Shown in pieces: positions 10,667 through 22,375 of a DNA stretch of 64,000 nt. Each line of letters begins with the position of its first letter. Within the stretch, counting starts at the first letter, position 1. Both the position numbers and the translations under genes were made by a program. The stretch comes from Trematomus loennbergii (taxonomy: Eukaryota > Chordata > Actinopteri > Perciformes > Nototheniidae): the NCBI GenBank assembly GCA_012861695.1, contig JAAOOA010000335.1, positions 164,501-228,500 on the forward strand. The letters run 5' to 3'. The notes beneath the pieces are model-generated. The model made no database searches, had not been told where the DNA came from, and was given only the letters and a program-made list of their open reading frames with translations.

Positions 10667-10910
10667 ATCCGAATCTCCCGCTGGTCCAAACAAAGTAGGA
10701 ACAGCATCGTCCTTCAGTGTGCATCGCTGCAATGTTTGCGAAGCTTTGGTCCGTGAAATGCCGCGCACACAGTACAATACCGGCTGGAACATCTGAAGGA
10801 ACAGTGTTAACAAGAAATTTCAACCACTGACTTCGTCGTGGTTCTGCCCTTGGTAAGGCATACATTGAAGATTTCCCCTCACAAGACAGGAAACAAACCC
10901 TCGTTGGCAT
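10667..10910 (-). pseudogene. THAP-domain first exon of a transposase, interrupted
   Basis: Minus-strand frame from ATG at 10910. It shows the THAP zinc-finger pattern: MPTRVCFLSC (C-x3-C), the aromatic/basic segment RRSQWLKFL, and LCARHFTDQSF (C-x2-H followed by F). THAP domains bind DNA and are typical of P- and Kolobok-type transposases. The exon is cut by the hAT insertion at 10666. On the far side, six exon bases (9459-9464) are followed by a good donor (gtaagt in minus sense), so exon 1 was intact before the insertion. The longer open frame up to 11495 is intron or flank read-through. Confidence 0.72.
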
Positions 10911-11219
10911 GACTGGATACAGTTTTGAACTGAACCTGAGCTTCCAACAGTATATATGTTCAACCTGGCAGAGGGTGCGGCCATAGCTCTGGGCGTGGCT
11001 ACTGGGTATCCCTACGTAATGATACCCAGGAAGAAAACATTGGAAAATGAGAAATCTCCAACGAGGCGTTTTGGGGAGGTCTTTCTGTGTTAGAGTTTTA
11101 CTCCCTACAGGGTGTGCTTTGAGGGCTTTTGACTCTGCAGACCGTTTACATGCATAAAAACCTTCATAACACACAAGGGGACGGGTAATAACCGGAAAAG
11201 CATGACATGGGACCTTTAA

Positions 11220-11765
11220 GTGTCCACAAGAAAAACATAACATTACTGTACCAGAAAATAAATTATTTTCATAAAAATGTGTTCTTTTTTTATTGGATTG
11301 CACTTTGTAAATGTGTATTAAAGGTCTCATATGAATAAAGTTAATTAAAATAATAAAAATTGCTGAATTGCTTGGAGTTGACACACGACATATAAGGTTT
11401 TTGAACATGTTTTGGGGATACAGGTGATGAATTATGACATTAGTATGACATAAGGTAGCAGAATTATTTACATAATATACATCAATATAACACAAAGTAT
11501 AATGAAAACTACATTCGAGTATAATATAGGCTACAGTAGTATAATACAGTAAATTGTTATATAGTTATAGTATAATATATATAAAGACTGTCAATAAATA
11601 TGCTTTTTATGACTTCAATATCGGTATTAATTTAAAGTTATATTATTTTATTTATGGCATTTCAAGTTGTCTTGTTGGAGAGTGCTCTAACTTTAAAATC
11701 AAATTGTTATACAGGTGACATAACTGAGCAGACTTTGGGTCATTTTGCTCCAAACAAACATACTG
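11220..11765 (+). other. Distal 3' flank of unit A
   Basis: Continues the unit after the TTAA element: 11216-11480 matches 33067-33100 (B) and 47490-47730 (C). AT-rich, no coding signal. It ends where the long-TIR element begins. Beyond that element (20395 onward) the sequence resumes as the 5' flank of unit B, so the element sits at the A/B unit junction. Confidence 0.55.
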
Positions 11766-13137
11766 TATGAAGGGCCGTGTAGGCCAACATTCAAACTAAC
11801 CTTGCACACACACTACTGAAAACATCTGGCCTTGCACACACACTGCTGAAATACTCTCACATTCACTAGTGAACACCTCACACACACAACTGAAAACTAA
11901 ACCTCACACACTTACTACTGAAAATTAACCTCTCACACACACTATTGAAATACTCTCACATTCACTACTGAACACCTCACACACACAACTGAAAATTAAA
12001 CCTCACACACGTACTACTGAAATACTCTCACATTCACTACTGAAAACCTCACACACACACCACACAGTCCTGAAAACATTTTACTGAAAGGTTCTCAGTA
12101 GGGAATGTGCATGTATTTCACCTATGTGTGTGAGGGGGATTCTTGCTGTAACGGAAGTCATTGTAATGAAACGGAATAATCAAACTGCTAGTGGTCGCTC
12201 TGCTACAGTAGCTCCGTTAGCTCCGTTAGCTCCAGACAGGGGCTCAGCTGCTTTGCTGATCCGGAGAACACAACTTGAACTCGGACGTGTTTGTTGTGTT
12301 GATGCCTGGTGGAGTATTCTTCATTGAAATATCGGACTTATCTTATGGCTCTGCGGTTAAAACAGACCGTCCATGAATGCAGTTTCTTCGGTAAGTGAAA
12401 TTCAAGCACTTTGTGAATGTTTAGACTTGAGTTAGCATTTGAGCGAGAGGAAGCTACGTCTGTGCTAACGATGCTATCCGTAGCATCCAAGTTCAAACAT
12501 AATAGAGAAGTACATAATAGAGAAGTGTAAAACATTAAGAAGGATTATACTGTAGAACAAAAGGCTTCTGTGTGAGGTTGGTAAAATAAGGTCATCCTCG
12601 TACATTAGATAGTTTGCTAGTTAGGTCAGGGTTGCCAACTTTGGGTACCTGGCTGGAGTGAGATTTTAATATCATGGGTTTAATTCGGTTTAATTACACA
12701 TATGCGCACGAAATGACTGCTATCGTGTCAGCAGCGGGACCTTAGCATATAGGATATATATACAATATATACAAATACACAATAATGGACACAGACTACA
12801 GTATAAAGGGCACACAGTTTCATTCACTAATGAAAGTCAGACATGTTTGTTTCCACTGTTTTATTGTGTGCCTGTCGCGATAAGCAATTAATTGACTTAT
12901 CGTACGATAAATAAAAATGAACTCGATAACTTTTCTGACCTCGATAAATTGCCATTTACATGAGGATGTGACTAGCAGTTTGAAAGGATGTACTTGAATT
13001 ATTATTATATATTACCATTATGTCAGTGGTCTAAAATGGTCATACAACGGTGCCGACAATATTATCGTTTATCGCAATAATTTCCGGGAAAATGTATCCA
13101 ACAAAATTAATTATCGTGAGAGGCCTATACATTAGGG

Positions 13138-13509
13138 ATGTGCATCTCCATCACTGAGGCCGGTGTGGAACTTTGTCTGAACAATCCATTTTTTGGAGGA
13201 ACTTTCAACTTTATTTTTATATCCCATAATTTAAGGGATTTGTATTTTTTATTCTACAGAACTATGTGTTACCAAAAGAGGGAAAAGTTTAATAATGTCT
13301 TTTCTAATTTCTGTGGCTACTTTATTGCCATTTTGGTGACATGTGGTTGTTGTTGTGTGCCTTGTATCCGCTCATTGTGTGTTAGACTCATCAGTTCCAC
13401 CATTGAGGGAAAAGCTGCCCCTTCCCCTTCGTACCAGATGCCCTTGTTGGCTTATGCGTCGGAGGGGGAAGAGTACGATGACTCAGCCGACAAGGACGAA
13501 CTTTTTTAG
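13138..13509 (+). pseudogene. Endogenous retrovirus env C-terminal fragment
   Basis: A 123-codon open frame whose last 70 or so residues look like the membrane-spanning segment and cytoplasmic tail of a retroviral envelope protein: a hydrophobic stretch, then a cysteine cluster (GCCCVPCIRS), then a polar acidic tail. The surface subunit, fusion peptide and heptad repeats are absent, so only the end of env remains. It is followed by a purine-rich tract (13687-13696) and an LTR-like region, the expected order at a provirus 3' end. The first 30-40 codons may belong to neighbouring repeat DNA. This is an inactive remnant. Confidence 0.55.
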
Positions 13510-13697
13510 ACATATTTTATTCTCCCTCCACTGTCATAAGAAGTTGTTGTTGTGGACTGTTCCTAAAGGTTTAAAGTGCTCTACATCCCAGCTTCTGATG
13601 GATTTATATAAATGTTGGGACACAGTAGAAAAGAATGACAGTGGTAATGTTTCAAATGCTATATGTTGATCTCGTGAGGTGAGATCAAAAGAGGGAT

Positions 13698-14578
13698 TGA
13701 AGTAAAAAGATATGATTCTACACTGTATTGAAGTGAACATGTATTATTTTGAATTGTATTTTAGTGAACATGTATTGTTTGAACTGTTTTAAGTAATCAC
13801 ATATATAGAAATGATATTCTCACTTACAACTCACTGACCCAGAGATCCTGTTTCACACACACCTCCTTTTCACCAGCGCACACACATGTTCTTTTCAAGG
13901 TCCTTATGGACATCATTATATTTGTGCACAAAGGTTTAATTGTATGAGAAAGAATAGTTTATGTGAAAAACTCCCATGGGAAAGTAAGGGAGTGGATATC
14001 GGGGCAGAGATAAGATTGACTTTGACCTTGTGAAACTTTAGAATCTCACGTTCTGGTCAGAACTCTGATTCGCTGTATTGAACCCGACCAGGAGTGAATC
14101 CAACCAGTAAAAACACCTGGGGGATGTGAGCAGCTCATACAGCTCCTCCTCACGGACTCTCTCATTCGCTTTGGAGTAAAAGGGGAAGGGAAAAGTCAAC
14201 CCATCTCCGCCCCAAAATATGATTATGAATACTGTTGTTTTGAATGTAAAATGCTTCTTGTTTGGTGAGTTGGCAGGTCCCGATATCTGTGTCCGCATCG
14301 CATCACAAACCTGAAGTCAATTTCTTCTTGTTTGATGAGTTGGCGGGTCCCGACACCTTTATCCGCATCGCATCACAAGCCTGAAGTCCGGAGTACTCTG
14401 TATAACTTGTATATGTGTTTGGTTTCCTACCAGAGTAAACTCAGATAATTGTTATAACTTTTGATTCCGGTGTTTTCAATTCCTTTCTTTATTTAATAGA
14501 GATTCAGCCTCATCCAACGAACGGCGCGTAGCAGAGGGGGTGGCTATCAGCCACCACAATAGGTGTTCTGCTCCAACA
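13698..14578 (+). mobile_element. Probable 3' LTR of the retroviral remnant
   Basis: Begins TG directly after a polypurine tract and ends CA at about 14578. Inside are two tandem copies of a block of about 68 bp (14248-14315 and 14318-14386: 'cttcttgtttg...gcatcgcatcacaa'), as seen in LTR enhancer repeats. No matching 5' LTR lies in the window. Both boundaries are estimates. Confidence 0.45.
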
Positions 14579-14895
14579 GTAAATAAAAAGGACGACCTGG
14601 AGCCAATCCTGCAATTTCCCCACAGGTGAAAGAGTTGACATGCTGAAAACCCAACCCCTTCAGGGGGTCTGGGGGATTCTCCCCCAGGAGATATTTTTAA
14701 ATACTAACATAAAATACACATTCTGGTACTCTCTTGAGAAGAAAAATAAATAAATCTATTACTACACGACATATTTAAAAAAATGAATGCCATTTTAGTT
14801 TTTTGTCTTCCTGCAACAACACCACGCCGTTATCGTGATTCTGATTGGCCAGAAGACATTATCAAATATGTTCTATTGAGAAGACGATCACTACT

Positions 14896-15803
14896 GCCCC
14901 TTTCACACCGGCGCTTTTCCAGCTCCGGCTCGGAGCTGGAGCTGAAAAGCGCCGGTTTTTCCTGTTCACACCGCAGCGGCGGCGCGTCATAGCTCCGGAA
15001 TGCAGTTCACTTCCAGCTCCAAAAATTGTCGGTCCAGAGGCAAGAGCTTCGGAGCTATGACGCGGCGTCGCTTACGTCTCTCTTACGTCGAGGCGTGCAG
15101 GAAACCTTACTTTGACCATCCGTTCGCTGTTATTGATCATTGTGGAGATACATGGGCTGTACAGGTTGTCATGTCCGACTATCACAAGTAGAATCATAAT
15201 GAAAAATACGCCGGTAAAATGTGCCTGTAGAAAACGGCTTAGCAAGTAGTCAGTTTAGCTGCGGTTGCTATGCTAACATCACCCATGTTATACCAGAGAA
15301 ACTTTCATAACAGCGTTGTGATGCCAAACAGCGTAAATTCAGACTGACACACATTCACTTAAGGGGAACTGGGGATATGTATCAGCTGCTTGTGTGACAG
15401 TCAGACAGTGAATACTTTAGAGCCGTGTGAGCTAACCCGGAGCTAACGGGAGAATAAACTCCAGTGGAAGAGCAGCCAGCACTGCAGCGGTCGGTAAATG
15501 CCGCTGAAACACATTAATAAACAATGAACCACGGCACTCTGGAGAAAAGTATAAGGTTGGAGAAGTCGTTATTTAATTTAATCTGGCTTCGTATGATTAA
15601 AAGCAACACGATCATCGACCCGACGCAGTCCCCGGCCCGTTGTTGTTGTGGGAGAAAATCAGCGACGTAAACTGTGACGTCATGACGCAGCAGCGGCAGC
15701 TCTGGGCGATGTGAACAGAGCGGGAGCTGAAAAGGGAAACCGGAGCTGAACCAGAAAAGCTCTCGCTAGGAGCTAGAAAGGGAAAAGCGCTGGTGTGAAA
15801 GCC
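14896..15803. mobile_element. TIR element (MITE-like) with GC-rich ends
   Basis: Terminal inverted repeats 'cccctttcacaccggcgctt' and 'aaaagcgctggtgtgaaagc' flank about 0.9 kb. A further inverted repeat of 'gctccggctcggagctgga' type lies near the left end. Short frames here show no known domain. Confidence 0.55.
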
Positions 15804-16337
15804 GCATACGTGACAAAAGTTTTCAAAACCGTTTCTAGTCTTCGGTATTCTTGCTTTTGGCGTGAGAATAGTTTGGGCAGCGTGAGAGCGTGAGATTGAG
15901 AGTGAAAGCGTGTGTCACACGCCAGATGCGTGAGAGTTGGCAACCCTGCAGTTAGGTTACTGTATGCATTGTTATTGTTAATTTACATTTGCTCTGCTCG
16001 ACGATGCAGACAGCTAGCGTCACAGTAGTGTTGAAGACCAGCGTACTGTATATGAGATTAACCTCACTATAAGATGTGTATTTTAAAAATATGAATCTCA
16101 CATTTCCAGTTGGTTCCAGAAATAACGTTAACGTAGATATTGCAATATGGTTTGTTGAGCTGGAGTTAATTATTGAATCTTACTGGTTAACATGATATTA
16201 AACGAACTAACCCAAACGTTGTTGTTTTTATTAATATTATTACCAATACTTACTTAGCATTTTATTATCATTACACTGGAGAAACCGGCTTATTGTGGCA
16301 GCAGAACGTGAACATGTAACTTAATGCCTGCATTTAA

Positions 16338-16725
16338 AGGTGGGGTACTGTAGGTAAGTTTGAGAAACCGGCTCGAGATACACTTTTTGTTATATTCCAT
16401 GGAATGCTCTTAACAATCCCGATAGCAATGAATATCTTAAGTGCTTTGACAAAAAAATCCATAAAAAAATGTCATCTGTGGAAGCCGTAATACTGTAAAA
16501 AGTACGACCAATCATTTTAGCCGGCCCGGCTAAAATAACTGGATGGCCTACCTGCCTGTCAGCCTTCCATCGGGGCACAAACTTATCTTGTGCCCTCATT
16601 GGTCATATGCGCGTTCCTGTGTGTTGGAGGAGGGGCTCTGTAAGGAAGTGGCAGATTTTCTCCGGTTGTGTATTTTCAAATTCTAGCGATCTCGAGCCGG
16701 TTTCTCAAACTTACCTACCCTACCT
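16338..16725. mobile_element. TTAA MITE, 388 bp, in cassette intron 1
   Basis: TTAA at 16334-16337 and 16726-16729. Ends AGGTGGGGTA and TACCCTACCT with an extended inverted 'aagtttgagaaaccggctcg' motif. The matching intron of element 2 (about 36900) lacks it. A larger relative, including DNA copied from beside this insertion, is at 31355-33066. Confidence 0.85.
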
Positions 16726-17951
16726 TTAAGGATGAAAAATTGCATAGTGACAAGGAAATATTTTTTTTAAATATTAGATATGACGTTATGTGTGCTTCTG
16801 TGACAATTAAGCTCATTCATTGCATTACATTTGTTAAAGATGTTTGTCTTTTACCCTTACGTGTGTGTTACAAATGAATGTGAATATGGCATAGGACAAA
16901 TATTTAATTTAACTGTCTCATGAAAAACGATTCCAAAATAACAGTAAAATAAAAAGGACCCCAACTAGACAATAATACACAATCCAACTGATAAGATACA
17001 GTAAGGGCTGTGATATCCAGCACTTTTTTAAGGACAACAAAAAGATTATGACATGACGTTTGCATGTTAAAAAGTCTGTGACCAACACATGTTACTTTAC
17101 TATCTGTTTGTTTAAAGTTTCCAGGTGATGCAGACCAAAGGATGCTGAACACGAGAGACAGACCTAGATTCCTAGAAGCAGTGAACAGCATGGAGTGAAA
17201 GGTACAAAGATCCCTTTCATACTGTACAAAGAATCGAGAAACGTTCTGGTTTAAATAGATAAAGTAACAACTATAATACACTGATATACATTCCATTAAA
17301 CATGACTAAATACTGACATCAGGGAAGTTGAGTGTTCCTTCCTTGCAAAAAGTTACATTTCGATTTGACCAAGCAACAAGCAATATGATTTTCTTGTCAG
17401 CTTTCACATTTCAATGTATTTAAGGCAATTATTATTTTACATTGTGAGAATGGCTACCATTTGTCTCTACATATTGTCTGTAAAAGACGTGGTAAAAGTG
17501 GTTCTTGCAGTGAGACAACCGAACAGCATGATTCTACATTTACACTAAGTTCTGATAACAGTTGAATATTATTTTAATAATAACATATATTTTAACGTTG
17601 ATTAACTTCATACTGTTCATTCATAATCTGATTATATTTGTAGTACAAAGTGATGAATTAAAAAAACACAATCAAATACAAAAATATATTATTTCTACAG
17701 CCGCTAAGTAAACAAACACTCCTCTTTCATAAATAACGCACTTGCTCTGCAATAATGTCATAAGTTTTATGTTTCTTGTAATTTCTCTTAGGAGAGGACA
17801 TGCCTGAAGGACACAACTGCCTCACCGTTTTCTCCGAGGGCCAAGAAGAAAATGAAAAGCTGATATGAGATTAAAGACCAACACAGGACATTCACTAAGA
17901 AACTACACTTTTATTGTGAACACAAAGATCTGCACACTGAATAGTGTGTAG

Positions 17952-18169
17952 TCAAACAGGACCATCATTTGTTTGTGACAGCTGTGCCCAGTATGGGCTC
18001 ACAGATGTAGTTAGGTGGTTCTTCATCAGGTCTGGTCCTCCTCCCAGAGAAAGACCGCTCCACCTCAGTCCTCTCCAGCCAAACCCACAGACAGGACATC
18101 CGTCACACTGAGGTTTCTCCCAAAGTCTCTGCAGCTCTCTGGACACCACGCCGTCTCAATTGATCCACA
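17952..18169 (-). other. Conserved minus-strand exon-like block, element 1
   Basis: On the minus strand a pyrimidine-rich acceptor (…tcatattcacag) is followed from 18169 by a frame beginning C-G-S-I-E-T-A-W-C-P-E-S-C and stopping at 18065. The acceptor and first 50 bases are conserved in the second element (38288-38389). Two indels between the copies cancel out, and both frames end in G-E-D-stop. Product unknown; it may be noncoding. Confidence 0.3.
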
Positions 18170-18559
18170 CTGTGAATATGAGAGGGGAACATGTGTGTAA
18201 TAAATGCTTTAGACAATAAGAAATATGAAGTTAACTGTTAGGAGTGGCTCAGTTTAAAAAAAATAAACAATAGGCCTACTATTACTGTATTTTAATATCT
18301 CACGTCTGAAAGTTTAATTTTAAAGAAGAAGAGGCCACAAAAATAAAGATTGGTATATCAATAAATGTAGTTGATTTTGTCTTTGTAATTGTTTAAAGTA
18401 AAGTAGATAGAACAGGTACTTAAGAGTTTTAATACAGTCTGGTTGCGGAGGAGGCACACAGGTAAGAGCACTCACTAGCTACCATCACATAACTAAGCTT
18501 GACTTGAATTTATTAAAAGTATAATTAAGTGACAGCAAAAAATCAATAACTAAAATCAT

Positions 18560-20080
18560 GCAAAAATGTGAATCTTTGCTGGTCCACTGTTACATTTACC
18601 ACATATTATATATTTAGAAACCTGAAGGCATTTATAGATTTGTATGCAAGTATTATCCCAAAAACTCAATACCTTAGATTATTATTGAAAGTTTTGCTGA
18701 ATAGTTTCATGTTCACTTACCTTAAGCAACGTAAAACATGCAGACTGGGAGCAACAGACGTAGGTTAGCCGGCTAGCATCACAGGACAGCACTGCTGAGC
18801 ATTGTTAGCATAGCTTGTTAGCCTCAGCTAGCTCTGGAGCTTCCAGCTCGGTGGCAGCAGGTCCCGCCTCTTTGCCCTTATTTGGATCAGGCTGGAGTAC
18901 ATCGGTTACTCCTATATTTACTTACTGTTAACTAACTAATGCTAACATAACTGTTGGCTAGAAGTACACAGCTTAATCAACCATATTTAACTGGCCATTA
19001 TCCTCTCAGCCTGAAATATCAATCACTTCAATAAAGAAAAAAGGAAAGGTTCTGGCTCAATTTCGGTTTAGTCATCTTGTTAGCTTATTGCAGCTGTGCA
19101 TGTTGCTAGCGGGTTGCTAGGCCACCTCACGAGCTGCGCCAGGTGATGTAAACAAGAACACCCCCATAGACCACACCGTCTCAGTTTGTAGACCGCTCGG
19201 TCCAGGGTCCAGCCTACGGCTGCGGTGCTGTTTCTCTATAAATCCATGCTGAATAGAGAACCGCAGTGACGCGTCCTAAAACCAGGAAGTAAACTCCTTC
19301 CGGTTCCTTCGTCAAAAACGCCATGCAATTTCTCCATAGGATTTTGGAAAATAGCTCGAAATAAGGTCTGTGGTTGACACACATTTAAGAGACGGATCAC
19401 GTTTTGTTCAGCCGGATAATATCCACATGTCTACACTATTTTTATAATTTTCGAATCATAAATCTAGTCACCAGAAGCAAAATGCTAACGTTATGCTATA
19501 AACGAACTACAGCAGGGTCGCTGCTTCAACGTCACGCCAACTTAAGATCCATATTCAAACATACAGATTCAAAATGGTACAAGTTGAAGCGTTTGTTTGA
19601 ACAGTTTGCAGGAGGCAGGCACTTGCTTTCAAGCAGAACAGGGCAAACAAACTTAGCGGGAGTGTTTTATGTGTTCGGTGTAATGACGTAAAACGGCCTG
19701 GACAACTTCTGTAGTCCTATTCAGCCACTTGTTAACAACCATCGTTTTTCAGACACGTAAACTCTTCAAAAATCACCAGTGGGGTCACTGCTGATGTATT
19801 TAATGTCGTAGAATAAAACGTGATCTATCTCTTCAATTTGTGTCAAACACAGACCTTATTTCAAGCTATTTTCCAAAATCCTATGGAGAAATTACATTGC
19901 TTTTTGTCGAAGGAACCGGACGTGGTAAAAATGCTAACTTACTTCCAGGTTTTAGGACGCGTCACTGCGGTTCTCTATTGGACCTTCTGTTTCATTCTTG
20001 TTCTTTAATGGTGACTTCCAAACAGAGTAGACGAGAATTATCGCCACCTACTGTATCACTGCAGCATTGTTCTTTGTTAC
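18560..20080. other. Right interior of long-TIR element 1
   Basis: No gene is recognised. The first 200 bases match 38590-38790 of element 2. Segments 19255-19350 and 19850-19975 are inverted copies of each other ('tgacgcgtcctaaaacc', 'tccataggattttggaaaat'), marking a nested TIR element of about 0.7 kb. A related sequence lies at 32050-32175. Several good-looking frames here are repeat-derived. Confidence 0.5.
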
Positions 20081-20389
20081 TTCCGTTTCATTACAATGAC
20101 TTCCGTTACAGCAAGAATCCCCCTCACACACATAGGTGAAACACATGCACATTCCCTACTGAGAACCTTTCAGTAAAATGTTTTCAGGAGTGTGTGTGTG
20201 TGAGGTTTTCAGTAGTGAATGTGAGAGTACTTCAATAGTATGTGTGTGAGGTTTAATTTCCAGTTGTCTGTGTGTGAGATGTTCAGTAGTGAATGTGAGA
20301 GTATTTCAGTAGTGTGTGTGCAAGGCCAGATGTTTTCAGTAGTGTGTGTGCGAGGTTAGTTTGAATGTTGGCCTACACGGCCCCTCATA

Positions 20390-20761
20390 CAAACATGGCA
20401 GTCTTACATTCCTAAAAAGAAGTGTGTCCTGTGAAATTCGTTTCCAAAATATTTGTTTTAAGTATTATAACTTAATACTTAATAATTTATTGTCTTGAAT
20501 ATAAATAATTTGATTTTCTTTGTATTCAGGGCATTTGGGATTTACTTTTTTTTTTAAATACAAAACATATTTAAAATGAATTTAAATGTAATGACATTTT
20601 TTTTATTGAAAGTCCTAAAAAATACTTGAAGCGGAGGTTGGTCATCACAAAGGAGGAAGTACAGGAATAAACACACACAGGTAGAAGAGGTGTGTCCTGC
20701 ATTCACAAGATCTGCACTCAGATAGTTAAGTTGTGTTTCTAGCTCTGCACACAAAAAACAG
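20390..20761 (+). other. 5' flank and noncoding first exon of unit B
   Basis: Matches the 5' flanks of A and D but lacks the SINE they share. The exon ends at AAACAG|GTAAGC (20761). No interferon-type element is seen. It lies directly right of the long-TIR element. Confidence 0.55.
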
Positions 20762-20840
20762 GTAAGCTTTGATTTATTTACTTCTTCCAACGCTTTATGT
20801 AACTTTTATTGGATTTTAACTGTTAGGTTTCAGCTGTTAT

Positions 20841-21073
20841 GTACATACTGATATACACCTGAACATCAGCAGGAGAGGACTGTTTAAAGTAGAGAACTAC
20901 ATACTGATATACACCTGAACATCAGCAGGAGAGGACTCTTTAAAGTAGAGACACTACATACTGATATACACCTGAACATCAGCAGGAGAGGACTCTTTAA
21001 AGTAGAGACACTACATACTGATATACACCTGAACATCAGCAGGAGAGGACTCTTTAAAGTAGAGAGGCTACAT
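20841..21073. repeat. 57-bp minisatellite, array B1 (about 4 copies)
   Basis: Same unit as at 798-1147, same position in intron 1, fewer copies. Confidence 0.95.
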
Positions 21074-21860
21074 ACAGGATTTTAACTGTTAGGTTTCAGC
21101 TGTTTTGTAGCCAAGAAGTAGATGAGATAGCAAAAAAACGAGGTAAATTAGTGGGCTACTGATACAAGAGTACATATAACCCCAAAGTATTGTGACACAG
21201 GCAGTATGTTCTCAAATATTTATACTACAATAATATATATAGTCATATTTTGAAATGGGGCGTAATGCAATACTTTACTTGTAACAGAGTACTCCTACAC
21301 CTAGGTGTTTTTACTTACACTTTTGTAAAAAAAAATAAACACGATTTATTATTATGTATTTCTTGTTCTTATTATTATGATATTAAAATGATTATAATTA
21401 TTTTAGTTCACTTTACACACATTTCATTTAAATTATTGAATGCTTAGGATTGGATGTATTCAAAAAAGCAATTACTCTTTGTCTAGGATGTCTTTCGTGT
21501 TTTTAGAAAATGAATTGTCTTGATTTTAACCATTTCTTTCTGAATATATAAAATAAATATTAATAAAATAATACATAGCTCTGTTTCTTAAAGCCAAGAC
21601 ATTTTTTTTTTTAGATCAGACGTAAGCCCCAACCTTGGACCCCGCCTTGTTATGGTCAGCCAATAATACACAATCAATACATTTCTGTATATGTTTTACT
21701 TTGTACTAATGTGGAATGCAGCGAGGTAGATCTATGTGCGTCAGCATGTGACCGGTGTAACTGGTTAAACTTCTTCTCATGAATGTCTTTCATTGTTCAG
21801 CATTTATGAAACAATTCAGTCCACTCCTTTCACAAGTATGACTTTACCGAACCGACTACA
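21074..21860. other. Unit B intron 1, no gene seen
   Basis: Collinear with 1148-1880 and 48791-49640. Carries an extra piece near 21580-21660 ('tcttaaagccaagac...') also present in D but not A. AT-rich. Confidence 0.55.
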
Positions 21861-21861
21861 G

Positions 21862-22375
21862 CAGGGGTTTCAAACTCAAGGCCCGGGGGCCAAATCCGGC
21901 CCGCAACTTCATTTTCTGTGGCCCTGCAAGAGCTTGCAAAGAATATAATATGTTTATAATAGGGTTACATGCCGATTTACAGAAGCACGTTGCCCATAAA
22001 CTACATGTCCCACAATGCATCTCAAATATGCCTTTTTTTTCAAAATGTTACTTTTTTCAAAATGTCACTTCTTTTTTTGATTGTGACTTTTTTCCAGAAT
22101 TTGGCTTTCTTTTTAAATCATTTTGTGACATGCGCACTGAAGAGACTTGCAATTATTTGCCCTAGACTTCTGCTTTCAGACGTAGTTAATTATGAAGTTA
22201 TTACCCTATCCGATAATAATCCAATGCAGAGGCAATAATGTAATATATAATACATTATTTTATATATTACATATTTATATATGTATTTTTGTATAGTCTT
22301 AAAGTTACAACCGGCCCTTTGAGTGCAACTTTAATGCTAATGTGGTCCGTGATGAAATTTAGTTTGACATCCCTG
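21862..22375. mobile_element. hAT-type element, TSD GACTACAG/GACTATGT
   Basis: Begins CAGGGGTTTCAAACTCAAGG with 'ccaaatccggcccgc', a common fish hAT/Charlie-like terminus, and ends 'tttgacatccctg'. The empty site in unit A reads 'ccgactatagtaac'. The same insertion begins at 49641 in unit D, where it is truncated on the right. Confidence 0.75.

Larger units (their letters stand above)
8293..11215. mobile_element. TTAA-flanked DNA transposon with THAP exon (Kolobok-like), 2923 bp
   Basis: TTAA lies on both sides (8289-8292, 11216-11219). Ends AGGGCCCATGTCATG and CATGACATGGGACCT are inverted repeats. TTAA targets, AGG-starting termini and a THAP DNA-binding domain on the minus strand fit the Kolobok superfamily. 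The interior is interrupted by a hAT element (9473-10666). No catalytic region is seen, so it is a defective copy. Unit B carries a different element in the identical TTAA. Confidence 0.75.
12627..15949. mobile_element. hAT-type element, 3.3 kb, 8-bp TSD AGTTAGGT
   Basis: Ends CAGGGTTGCCAACT and AGTTGGCAACCCTG(C). The 8-bp duplication AGTTAGGT is exact at 12619-12626 and 15950-15957. It has been colonised by an element with 'cgataa' repeats (about 12870-13110), a retroviral env/LTR piece (13138-14578) and a TIR element (14896-15803). No hAT transposase frame was found. Confidence 0.82.
12345..17868 (+). pseudogene. Three-exon cassette of long-TIR element 1 (unknown gene-like unit)
   Basis: Not a recognised family. 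Three blocks with good splice signals are conserved with the second element. Exon 1 ends at 12390 (TTCG|GTAAGT), exon 2 is 17125-17201 (ccag|...|gtac), and exon 3 starts at 17792 (ttag|). From ATG 12345 the joined frame runs through exon 1 into exon 2 and stops at 17196-17198, giving about 39 residues. Compared with the copy at 36359-37838 the frame is not conserved, because exon 1 differs by two bases. Intron 1 has been enlarged by transposons (12627-15949, 16338-16725). It may be a decayed small gene or a noncoding transcript of the element. Confidence 0.35.
11766..20389. mobile_element. Large long-TIR DNA element 1 (8.6 kb, with nested insertions)
   Basis: Left TIR about 11766-12175 and right TIR about 20081-20389 are reverse complements. 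They start TATGAAGGGCC and end GGCCCCTCATA, and carry subterminal repeats of 'cacacacactactgaaaa'. The hexamer AAACAT is present on both sides but not exactly at the termini, so the target duplication is uncertain. The interior holds a three-exon-like cassette homologous to that of the element at 35833-39758, plus a nested hAT (12627-15949) and TTAA MITEs. No transposase is recognised. Confidence 0.75.

Noticed and set aside
8293..11215. piggyBac assignment for this TTAA element
   Set aside because: The THAP exon and AGG-type termini fit Kolobok better; piggyBac ends usually begin CCY. Not settled without the transposase.
10581..11495. Whole 304-codon minus-strand ORF as one protein
   Set aside because: Only the part from 10910 to about 10670 looks like a domain (THAP). 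The rest crosses the element boundary on one side and the nested hAT on the other.
14845..15191. Short ORFs in the GC-rich TIR element
   Set aside because: They lie in inverted-repeat DNA with no domain or splice context.
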